Source of the DNA: Paraphoma chrysanthemicola
Lineage: Eukaryota; Ascomycota; Dothideomycetes; Pleosporales; Phaeosphaeriaceae
Length of the DNA stretch: 64,000 nt
Direction of reading: 5' to 3'
Assembly (NCBI GenBank): GCA_020744225.1
Contig: JAGMWG010000016.1
Span: 372,001 to 436,000, forward strand
The position numbers and the translations under genes are program-made. The notes beneath the pieces are model-generated. The model did no database searches, was not told where the DNA came from, and was given only the letters and a program-made list of their open reading frames with translations. Shown here in pieces: positions 13,795 through 24,122 of the stretch (the stretch's first letter is position 1; the number at the start of each line of letters is the position of its first letter).

Positions 13795-14944
13795 CTATAG
13801 CCCCGTCGCGGGTACGTATCCGTCGTTTCTGAGCTGCTGAAGCATCCTCGGATCGGAGACTGGGAGTTGGTTGCGCCGCTGGCATCCGTCTTCCTCGTGT
13901 CTAGACGTGCGATTAGTTACAAACCATGAAGAACTCTAGAGAAGGCACTCACCTGCGCAGCGTATCCTTGCGCGAGAATACGGAGGGGCATCGCGCGCAT
14001 TTGAAGGGCTTGGATTTCTGGTGCACGCTTTGATCGTGTCGCGCAAGATCTGTCTTCCGCACGAACTCTCTGCCACAATCTGGATATGGGCAGACGTTAT
14101 CTTTCTTTCGGGAGACGTCATGGGTCAACATATGTTGGTTGTAGTTGTACCGTCTGGCAAAGCCTTTGTCGGGACACAAGTGGCAGCGGAAAGCAGCGTT
14201 AGCAGGGTCGGTGTGTCTGCGGTTACGAGATCTTTCTCTCGGAGCACTGGTAGAGGAATAGGACGAGCGGCCTTTGGAGCGGAAACTGCTGGTGCTCTCC
14301 TCTGATGGTGCCCGGTCATAAGTGCGATTGCTATAATCATACATCGGTGAGGATTCGAGCTTTTGCATGGCAGCGGCATCGTAGCCATTGTCGTAGGAAT
14401 ACATGCCAGCAGTGAGCCGCTCGGGAGCAACTGTCAGGGGTTGAGGTTGTGGTGAAGACAGTGCGTTCATATGCTGTGGCTCTGTTGCACCCCATCGCAT
14501 CTCAGGCGCCCATCCTGAGTATTCGACCTTGACAGGGAATGCATGCTCGGACCCCTCGTGTGAGAAGACTGACATCTCGCGTGTGCAGGACGACAATGAA
14601 GATCTCGGGGATGTGTGTGCGGAAGCCCAAGGTAATGGAGAACGAGAAACTGGATGATCGAAAGCTCCTGAAGTCCAAGGATCCGCAATACTATCAGTCA
14701 TCAATGGGGAGACACCCGATGACATGTGCCCATTCCAGGTCTCTGAGGGCTGTGGTGATGGTGGAAGACCTGTGGGAAACGAAGGTTGGAAGTCGTATAG
14801 TCCAAGGCCTTCTGTGTGCTTGTGGTGAGTGTCGTTTCGAATCGGTGAGGGGTATGGCGATTCAAGTAGTGTTGAGCCTTTGGAAGAGTGTTGTTGGTAA
14901 GGTGAGTTGAATGGAGGAGTTGGTTGGTCTGCATAACGCAGCAT
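13795..14944 (-). CDS. C2H2 zinc-finger transcription factor
   Basis: Exons 14944-13953 and 13900-13795, 52-bp intron with GTGAGT donor; 365 residues. Three consecutive fingers close the protein: CHLCPDKGFARRYNYNQH.., CPYPDCGREFVRKTDL..H, and CARCPSVFSRKDTLRRH completed by the second exon (HEEDGC). The N-terminal 220 residues are Ser/Pro/Tyr-rich with SPLMTDS and SEESTSSF patches, typical of an activation or regulatory region. A basic stretch (PRERSRNRRH) before the fingers may be a nuclear localisation signal. Start at the ATG giving MLRYADQP; an in-frame ATG at 14998 would add 18 residues. Probably DNA-binding in the nucleus; target unknown. Not confidently assignable to a named factor. Confidence 0.85.
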
Positions 14945-15812
14945 GTTGAACGAACAAGACGTGAAGGAGTGTATGGAAACACGATATACAAAGGCCAAGA
15001 CGGATTCGAAAGGTTGCAGTCAAAGGTGGCGAAGCGTAGTTGTGTAGTGTCGGTGAACAAGCGATGGCTGCAAGATGATGATGCAGGGCGTTCCAACGCG
15101 GATTATAACTGTGTGATGAAACGCGTGGGTACTTCCAGCAACATAGAAGTCGAATGTCAATTTACAGAATTGCGGCAGTGTCTCCTTGGTTTGGTACGTT
15201 CGACAGTGGGCTTTTGAACAGTGAGGCAGACTTGAGAAATTGTCCTAGACAGGGACAGCATGAACATGGGGAGCTCGAGCGTAGGCGGCAAGCGCCAGTT
15301 AGCTGCATGGGGCTGGGGCCGTCTCTCGCGGAAGGAGGGATGGGCAGGGTGTGCAGAAGAAGCGTAGCGCAGGACAATTTGCAGGCGACCCCTGCACAAG
15401 ATGGATGGTGGCGTTCGACCGGGGACTTCAAGTCGACCCAAGCTCTCGGGAGCAACGGCCCACGCACTGAGCGGCCCGACCACAAATCAGATTTGCGCCG
15501 GGCGCAGCGTGAGGCGCAGACAGACGCTGCGAATGGCTACCTCCCTGCCGCCACGGCAGGCTTGAAAATCTTGCGAGATTGAACGTACCAATTTGGCCGC
15601 ATAGATGTTCAACGGCATTCCGCCTTCACTCATTCGATGGTTCGGACATATGAAAGCCTTCAGACACCAACAATGAGCTTGCACGCGCGTCAAGTCGGAA
15701 ATGCATGTGTTTACTGGGGTTGACAGGATCTTCCTATATTTTATCCGGACTCGTGGTATTAGCCCTTCGCAGTATGTACGTCGACGCTGCAGACGGCTGG
15801 AAGCGCCGGCCA
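14945..15812. other. Intergenic between C2H2 factor promoter and YVC1 3' end
   Basis: About 0.87 kb, both neighbours on the minus strand. Holds the upstream region of the C2H2 factor. Overlapping minus-strand frames at 15157-15485 show no family features. Confidence 0.4.
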
Positions 15813-18800
15813 TCAAGCGACCGCTGTCGTCGCTTCACGCTGCTCCTGGAGCTGCGACACCATGGCCGTGAGTTCGTCGACCTTTGCTGTAAGCTTCAGA
15901 ACCAGCGTTTTGAGCTGGGTCTCGGGCTCAGTTGGCCCCGCCCTAGTGTGAGGTCGACTGGCTTGCTGCATCTTCCCTGGCGAGTTCGGCGCCGCTTGCG
16001 AGTCTGCCAGCAGGAGTCGCGGCGTGTTGACGGCTAGCCGGGGAGGCCTTTTCGATGGTAACGGCGTTTGGGGTCCGCTGAAGGACTTGACACCGGCATC
16101 GCGTCTACGAGCATCGGCAAACTGCTCATAGGCCCATATGAGCATCACAAAGGGCGAATGAGTCGCCTTGAGCAGTATGATACGAGCGCTTCTTAGCCGC
16201 TCCGATGGGAGGACGAGCCGCAAGGGCCTGATGCACAGCGGAATGAGGTTCTGGAAAGCTATCAGCCTTACTGTCGACATGGTAATGATCGGGATGATCT
16301 CGGCTCTTGACTCTGCGCCTTGGAGAACTTCCGCACGTCCCCCGCAAGGACATTATGCGGAAAGCCTCAGCGGCACATGAGGCTAAACATTCATGCTGCG
16401 ACATGAAGCCAGCCGGAAAGCTTTCCGCAAGAGCAGTAGTCCCCTTGAACACATTTCAAACTCAGGTGGTTGGTCCTAAGATCGCTTCTGGCATCGTTCA
16501 TCGAGGCTATGTACCTGGCCGATTTTGGTGGCCGGCGCTTATTTCCTGTTTCAATAGCCCGAAAATAGAAAACGCACTCACCAGAGGAGGAAGAAAATAT
16601 GTCAGTCGATTTGACGATGATGCTTCCAGCACATATACTGAGTATCTGTGTGGTCGCTGCGGTCAATCATAACTCATACGCACCGCATTGGAGATAACTT
16701 ACATGAACAAATATTCATCACGTGCATGGTCAAGCACCTGTATTGTTGGTCAGCAAAATATGCTCCACAGGCTGTATAGGTGGTAAGGTATCAGGGCGGC
16801 TTCTTGCAAGGCGGAGTATGGCGCCGCATGTCCAGTGATGCATTCCTGCTGCGCACCACATATGGACGCCGGCATGGTTCAGCCGTGAGTCCTGCCACGG
16901 ACTTGACCCAGATGAGGGTAATAGCAAGAATGCAATGTGATGATGCCGCACGGGTCACTGGTTGAGATGAGGCAGTGTTGGGTGCGTGGAGCGTTGCATG
17001 TTTGTGCTTGGCATGCACGCGCCGAGTTGGGCACAAATCATTGACAGCCAACGAAATCTTCCTTGGAACACACATACCTTGCTAAGAGAGTTACTCAATA
17101 ATGAGATGAGGCTGGTGATAAGCAAAATGTTTGTCAAACTGACAAATATGAGCTTGTTGGATGATTAGCAGAATCTCAATCGCTACTTGCACGAGTGCTA
17201 CTCACCATGACAGGTGGGCCTAGAAACGCGAAGTCAGTATCTTCTGAACACCGAGTCACACACAGCGAACGTACCGAAGAAGGGTGATCTATTCAACAGT
17301 TAGCAGCGTATTAGCGACTCGGAACAGTGAACGCACATTTCTTTGGCAATGTCTGCTTCCTGTTATTGCCTGGTCTGTGGCAGTGAAGCCAATATTGCGT
17401 GGATCCGCCACAACTCACCGAAGCCCAAATAACTAGAACTAGCGCGTGTTAGCTCCTGGTGCAGTCATGACACAGCCTCACGTACCCAAAGAAGACTTTG
17501 ATCAGGATCCAGCTCTGTGAGATGCCCGTTAGCCGTGGTATGGCGCTGCGTACCATGATGCCTTACCATCTCTGTCGGTTTGAATTGGTCCCGGGCGAGC
17601 AGAACAAAGGTTGTCAAGAAGCCTTCAAGCATTGCTTCGTCAGTCACAAGAAGGTGGCAACGATTCAGGATATAATACCTAGGTATACTGGAGGACAAGC
17701 CAAAGTCAGTCAAGCTCATTCTAGTCTTGAACCCTCACTTACGGATGACGACTAGTGAAAGAAACTTGACGAAGTCCTTGGTCTAAAGAAGTCAGAATGT
17801 ATACACCTTGCAACCGCAAGATTTGGGTATGCACACCATTTCCTTCAGACATGGTATCTGCAATCGACATCAGCGCATGCCCTCAGAGGGCAAACAGCAT
17901 CGCGAACTCACCAGTGTACCAAAATACCGGTTAAGACTCAGGAGCGAGAAGATACGCGGAACGAGGAAAAGGGCTTCCAGGCCAAGAACGTCGTAAGCGA
18001 GGTCAATGGTGTCCCTGTTAGACGATGACAACCCGACTATGCGCAGAATGCAGAATGCCATTCCGACGATGACGATGCTGATGTCCCAGGTCCACCAAAA
18101 GTCAGAGGCGTAGAAACTTGTCTGTCCAGCATCTATCCAATCGGCAAACTCGTCGTACGCGAAGCTTGCTATCCAGACGTACAGGAAGATCTCCGCAATG
18201 GTCACACGGTGAAAGTCCCGGTGCACAAGAACTGCGTAGTAGAGTGCGAGGAACACGGCAAAGAACAAGGTCTCAAAAACCTTCAAATAGAGTGGCACTC
18301 TAAGGCGGCAGAACAGATCAGCGGAGCGGCGACTGTACTTTCTGGGCTTCTTGACCGAGTTGACACTGAGCGTCTCCCAGAAGACGATGTCGCCACGCCA
18401 CAAGCCATTGATAATCTTTTGCACCGGACGCTGACTGAGGAACTTTTTTGCGCCTGAGACCGCCGCGATTTCGAGGGCGCTGAGGTTCTCACACTGATCG
18501 GTCAAGGAGCTGAAGCGCGCATTGGCAGCCATTTGGTTTCCCGAGCCAAAGTAATCACCAGTAGAGCCAGAAAGTAGCGGGGTCTGCTCAGTGCTCGGTT
18601 CCCTGCTGGCACCATTCTGCTGGCGACTGCTGACACCAGCCTCTGCTTCAGGGTCGTCTTCGCTAGTCGTAGAAGAGACAGCCGGCAATTCGAGCAAGAG
18701 AAAGTCAATGACTTCTCTATCGGCAAGGTTGCTTAGAAACTGCCACGCGACGTGTTCGCATGCGTATCCCCGGGCTTCGTTTACGCCAGGTTCGTCGCTG

Positions 18801-19211
18801 GTCTCCTCCATGGCAGAAAAGTGTCCCTTCAGAGCTCTGAGCACAGTCAGTGCCTGCATGTTACTCTCGCGTAGTCGCTACCGCATTGGCACATTCGGAA
18901 AAAACGAATTGGACGTACAGCAATGCGCAGACCAAGGCCGGATGGTGCACCTGGCTGGTAAGATATGCGATGAGCGGCTGCAAAGCGCGGCCTTGCTGAC
19001 TACGGCGAAAATCTTCGAAAGAATGCGGTACTCGAATCGTGTGCTCGAAGCACCTGTTTGGCTCGTCAGCACGTTGCATATCATGGTAAGGCCAGTACAC
19101 TTGCTGGCTCAGCTTGTCTACCAAATCGCCAAAGCTCTCTTTACCGTCCACTTTTGGGACACCCGCATCGTCCGAGGGCCATCTAGGCGTTGACGGTAGC
19201 GACATGGTCAC
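15813..19211 (-). CDS. YVC1: Vacuolar TRP-like cation channel Yvc1
   Basis: Calcium-permeable TRP-type channel of the vacuole membrane. Fifteen exons: 19211-18919, 18836-17912, 17857-17837, 17782-17743, 17687-17679, 17622-17567, 17514-17486, 17438-17419, 17352-17337, 17288-17275, 17219-17206, 17152-17078, 16737-16703, 16645-16582, 16250-15813. Phases match throughout, giving 682 residues (680 from the second ATG at 19205), close to the yeast protein's length. Recognisable segments are NEARGYACEHVAW, PFCRLRVPLYLKVFE, LYLGFLTTFVLLARD, the pore-side SYLGFDIAKEISPFFGP, FVSLTNILLITSLISLL and RSARIILLKATHSPFV. Membrane segments span about residues 230-530. The tail has a short coiled coil (TQLKTLVLKLTAKVDEL). 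Introns of 340 and 331 bp are unusually long here; exon 8 has tandem acceptors 6 nt apart. Divergent from the next gene across 265 bp. Confidence 0.92.
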
Positions 19212-19476
19212 GGGATGCTATGGTTGCGAAGAAAAGTCTCCCATTGAAGCATGTACGAGATGATGCGAAACGCGCGCGGCATGGCTGTCTAGCGCGTACT
19301 CGTGAATCGAAGGCCGCTGAGCTTTGAAGCGCGTCATTGCTTGGCGGCCGTGCATCGCTCTTTCCCTCTCACGCGGCTGCATCGTTCATCACTCACAACA
19401 GCATATGTTTACTGCTACGCAATGCTCCGCTTCTGATCGCTACTAAACCCAACTGCACTCACCCTTGACAGCCGCC

Positions 19477-21008
19477 ATGTGCGATGATGCCAATTTTCGT
19501 GGCGGTCGTCTCCGCTTGACTGCATTTCTTCGCGTCGTCGAGAACGGAATACCGGAGCGTCCCTCACGCTTCAAACGACGCGTCCCATCGGTCGCGCCGC
19601 TGTCAGAGACCACGAAGCAGGACATGAATCACATCGACCCGTCTAGGATAGACACGCCTGCGCATACTAGATGCCAGCCAAGCTCCTCAGGCTTGTCCCA
19701 GATCTCACGTGATGGGCAAATTGTCCCCTCAGACGTTGCTCGAGGTGCCCCAGGTACAGATATATCGCCTAGCGGATTGCTGAACCCGCTTGGCTCCAAG
19801 GTATCGATACATGACCTGCTACGCCCACCCACTTCGGCAGCCTCTGTGGAATCTGCAGGAAACAACACTGGGGAAGATCTCAATAGAAGCGAAACATCCG
19901 TGGTGGCTAACGTCATCGAGTCTGCTTGTGCTACCCAAAAACTGAAGAAGGACAGTACCAAGACCAATTCCCACGGGTCGTCCAGCACTCGGAAAAGGCG
20001 ACTGCCTGTACAATGTCTTGCTCTCGTGCGGACAAGTACAATGGACGGTCTTCCAGATCCGAGTGTGAGATGCTTTCCGTAGAACGGGTCACTAACGGCG
20101 CTCTGATAAGCTGACAAGCCTGCTAGGATTTGGAAGATGTCTTCGCTGTTTCGATCAATGTTGTAGATCCCATCGATGATAGTCAGATGAGCACGCTGTT
20201 CGCTGATGGGAGCCGTGATCAGGTGTGCAGGTCAGCATGACTGCTTCGCAACGCTGACCATATCAAGGATTTGAAGTCTCCGCGTCGACTGACTCAGTTG
20301 AAGAGTTCGCCTTCTTCCTCAAATCAAGGTAATCGACACGCCAGGTCAAGATCAAGCAAGCCACATGTCAAGCGATTGTCATCGAAACGGCGCACTTCGC
20401 TCTACAAGAAGGCCTTGACGAACAACCTTTTGCGCACGCAGTTCGTCGCAGATGGTTTTGAAGGAGACGAGCTCATCATTACTACGGAAAAGAAGCGGCG
20501 ACGACGCGCAAATTTAACAAGACACGAGCCCCTTCTTGGTTCATTTCCAGTGGGAGCCCGTCTCGCCCTGACTACTGGGATGCTACCCTCACCAAGGACC
20601 CCTCATGAAGTAGAATCTTTTCTTTCGCACGAGACTCCAACACCACTTGCCTCCGAGACCATCGATAAGGTAACTCCAGAAACCCCTCCGAATCAAGCAG
20701 GTCCAGGTCGACAAGATGTTCCGGACAATGGAATATCATTTCCTCGCTGTCAGCGAGCGGACCAAGACACCGCAATCTGCAGTCAATTGCTAAGTATCAC
20801 GGCCCCCGTCCGACGTGAATCAGAAAGCTCCGAGTCCGTCTCATCCATTGGAACTTATTCCTCAGATGATGAAGAGTTTTCTAATGCGGATGCCATGGAA
20901 TATTCTTCTCTCGACTGCACATTCAATCAACAACCTCAAAGGCCGACTTACGCAGGAGACATGCGCTACTTCGAAAATGCTATGTATCACTTGGACAATG
21001 CAGAATGA
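19477..21008 (+). CDS. Uncharacterised basic Ser-rich protein
   Basis: Not recognised. Exons 19477-20064, 20127-20222 and 20268-21008 (introns 62 and 45 bp, both with CTGAC branch sites) sum to 474 codons plus stop. The start sits in GCCGCCATG, an excellent initiation context. The protein is low in hydrophobic segments, has several basic clusters (STRKRRL, HVKRLSSKRR, KKRRRRANLTRH) consistent with nuclear targeting, and a Ser/acidic region near the end (SSESVSSIGTYSSDDEEF). The segment SLYKKALTNNLLRTQFVADGF looks ordered and may be the conserved part. No signal peptide or membrane span. It shares a 265-bp promoter region with YVC1. Gene reality is supported by splice continuity; function unknown. 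Confidence 0.65.
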
Positions 21009-21714
21009 ATTAGAACCCACGAGCATGAGTTCTGGTCGCAGTACAATTCGATGAAGTGAGCATGCCTTTCGATATAGTGGGAGTGCTGCCCAACATCGCA
21101 CTTAGAATCCACAAAACGAAATTACCAACCCTCCATTCGCTATTGATCATAAGTCGGAAGACCGATAGCGCTCTAGAATCTGTATGTGCAATCGACGTTG
21201 CACTTTCGAAGTCTCTCTGGACGTACTGGTTGTTCAACTTGTGGTACACTCATGCATACGCAAGCTTGGTCTGCTGAGAGGACGGACCACATCTTCACCC
21301 ATCTCATCAGCTGCAAGAGGTAGACCACATATCCAACAAAAAAATCGGATTTCTTAAGGCAGCAGATTCGGCCTGTGTTTGCGCATTGGCCTCGCGTGTG
21401 GCGTGCCGATGGTGATGCTATTTTGGTTTCGGCTGTCGCAGGTCAGGCACTACTGGCACTAGACCACCCCTCGTAAAATCGTCAAACGGAGCTCCCATGG
21501 TGCCAAACCCCGACTGATGCAAACAAGAGTATTTTGCTATTATGTTTACATTATCCCGCTGTGATGTCCGTGAGTTATATTTCGGTCTCTTGCATTCGCA
21601 ATCCAACGATGCTGGTTTCATCGTTTTACCGCGCAGCATCGTGACCTGTGAGCAACGTTTGTACAAAGATATTAATTCTCCGCTGCTTGGAGACGAAGAA
21701 TCGATCGTATCAAT
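21009..21714. other. Intergenic, upstream of membrane-protein gene
   Basis: About 0.7 kb between two plus-strand genes. Short frames on both strands (e.g. 21418-21726 minus, 21056-21277 plus) lack any support. Confidence 0.4.
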
Positions 21715-23279
21715 ATGGAATCGCAAAGCAAGGCACCTGCAATGGTAAGTAGTCAGGCTCTGTTCCGCCTCAATTTACAAATTAACATTGTATAGTTGAG
21801 CCAGGGGCCCCCATTTCTTCCACCCATATGGACAGCAGGCGGCCCACCAGTCAAGCGGATCGATGTACCAGTCCAGACTATCTTCATGCTGCTCTTCTTT
21901 ATTGGAGCCATTGTGCACATGAGAGTGTTCCAGAGCAACAGAGCACGGGCGCACAAGTTCTTGCCAAACCTCTTCATCTTCTGTACATTCTCGCTCTTCC
22001 CTTCACCTTACAAGATTGCTAACTTCGTTCAGTCTTTTGCGTGTCACGCATATTGACATCTATTCTGCGGATTGCTTCCGTCTCATTGCCTCGAAATGCT
22101 CAGCTCGCACTTGCTGCGCAAATCTTCATGTCTGCGGGTGTGCTCATTCTGTTCATCATCAACCTCGTCTTCGCAACGCGCATTCTGCGATCTACACATC
22201 GAGATTTCGGCTGGAGTCTTCCCTTCAGCATCTTGTCTAAAATTGTTGTACTGGCGATCGGCGCCACTCTGATCACCCTGATCACCACAACTGTACGAAA
22301 TGCTTACTCAATCAATGAACGAACAAGAGCCACGGACCACACTCTTCTACTATACGGGTCCACCTTCCTGGCGATCATTGCAACCCTACCTCTACCAATT
22401 GTTGCCCTCACTCTAACAATCCCATATTCACCTCTCGACGAATTTGGCACCGGACGCACTCGCACCAAGGTCATTGTCCTTGTAATCAGCACAACCCTCC
22501 TCTCAATCGGCGCTTGGTTTCGCTGCGGCATCGCATGGCAAACGCCAGTTCCACTTTCCCAACCTCTCCCAAGCTACTTAGCCAAAGGACCCTTCTACGT
22601 CCTCAACTTCCTCTTCGAATTCCAGACAGTAATCATGTACGCTGTCCTCCGCGTCGATCAGCGTTTCCACATCCCCAACGGTGCCAAAGGCCCCGGCTCC
22701 TATTCGCGCCCTGAACGCCTGGCCGCTATGGCGTTGCGAAATGCACAATTAGCTTCTGGCGACGATGCATCGACGCTAAAGCAGAGTGTATCTATCCACG
22801 AAGAAGATATGGACGCGAAATCTACGCTCGAGTTGGACGTGGACATTGAGAAATCGCCTTCTCTGACCGTCCCACAACCAACCCACCCTTCGCGCCGTAA
22901 ATCCCACCGCGCATCCCTCCTGCACGCCGTGCTCACAAGGTCGCCCTCCATGTCCATCTCAACCAACGCAAATCGCTCCTGGCGCGCCTCGCAGGACTCA
23001 CGCATCATTCGCCGTCTTGGTGGACCGTGGGAAGAGCTTCCCAGTCCCACGGAATCAACGTACAACAGTATTCAGACCACGCCAATCGAGTCGATGTTTA
23101 GGCACAGTAGGGCCAGAAGAGTCAGTGCGGGTAGTGTAGGCACCACGGTTGCAGCGCCGAGTATTCGAAATACGCTGCATGAGGACTGGACGCCGGAGAT
23201 TGACTGGGAATTGGCGAGTCCGCGGAGGTTCTTGAGTTTTAAGAAGAAGAGTTTGAGTTTTGTTGGGACGGGACAATGA
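21715..23279 (+). CDS. Multi-pass integral membrane protein (DUF3112-like)
   Basis: Exons 21715-21744, 21796-21982 and 22033-23279 (introns 51 and 50 bp), 487 residues. The first exon codes only ten residues. Six or seven hydrophobic spans lie in residues about 30-290 (for example TIFMLLFFIGAIVHM, AAQIFMSAGVLILFIINLVF, VIVLVISTTLLSIGAW, VLNFLFEFQTVIMYAVL). The cytoplasmic tail of about 190 residues is Ser/Arg-rich with HPSRRKSHRASLLHAV and SPTESTYNS, likely phosphorylated. The arrangement resembles the fungal DUF3112 family, sometimes labelled receptor-like, but no ligand or partner is known. Topology is from hydrophobicity by eye; the family name is a moderately confident recollection. Confidence 0.75.
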
Positions 23280-24122
23280 ATGCACATTGTCGCATAAGTT
23301 GTGGTGTGGGATTCGATGCGTGTATGTGTATGTGTACAGTCCTTGTCTTGTTCGCTAGAAATTAATTGAAGATGCGATAATACCCCGATGCCTAACTTGT
23401 AGCTTGAGTACACTGTTTCTTTCCTCACACTTCATCGAGTTGTTCATCCCCAAATCCCTACTCCGGGTGGCGGCGCATGGTGTGGCACAAGTCACTTCAG
23501 CCACTACACTCTAACCGATCAAAAATTACCCATTCCACCACGACGGCAAACATTCTCCCGAACCTCGGGCCCCGTCGGATCTCCTCTCGGGATCTCCAAA
23601 ACATTGTCGAAACATCCGACAAGGCCAAAACTTTCCGGCGCTGCCTCAGGTCAAGCGTCGTGTTTCACGATCAGGACTAGCGAGCTCACCATCTTCGGAC
23701 TTGCGAGAAACGATGATCTGATAGACGAGGCGTGTTTACTTTGGCAGCATCGAGCCTCGTGTGATGATTATGTGAGTTATTTAAACTTAGGCGTAGTTGG
23801 AGATGCAAGTGACTGAGACGTTGCAGCTCACAACGAAATTGAATTGGCCGAGACGTGCGTGCGCACGAATCTTATCTGCAGCTCTTAACTTTCGACAGGC
23901 GTGAGATGGAAATGGACATCACGATCGTCAAGAGCTGATAGCGAGGCAGAGGAAAGAGGATGTAGTTTGCGAAAAGTGGTAAATTGAGCGAGGGTATCAT
24001 ATCCATATCCATATCCATCTCCAAAGATCCAAGCAGCCAGACACCAATGCTAATCGTGTTCCGTATCCCGTATCCCATATCCCATAATTCCGTAATCATA
24101 ATTCATACTCCATCTAACCCCT
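23280..24122. other. Intergenic between convergent genes, with short tandem repeats
   Basis: About 0.84 kb containing both 3' regions. At 23996-24022 there is a run of ATATCC hexamers, and at 24062-24090 a related CCGTATCC/CCATATCC run. A 67-codon frame at 23477-23680 is not supported. Confidence 0.5.
23996..24022. repeat. ATATCC microsatellite
   Basis: About four consecutive copies of a hexamer (ATATCC, last copy altered to ATCTCC), followed 40 bp on by degenerate copies. Lies in the 3' flank of the glucoamylase gene. Confidence 0.7.

Noticed and set aside
21418..21726. 102-codon minus-strand frame
   Set aside because: Overlaps the start of the membrane-protein gene and lacks features.
23477..23816. 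Small gene between the membrane-protein and glucoamylase genes
   Set aside because: Overlapping short frames without clear start, splice continuity or family pattern.
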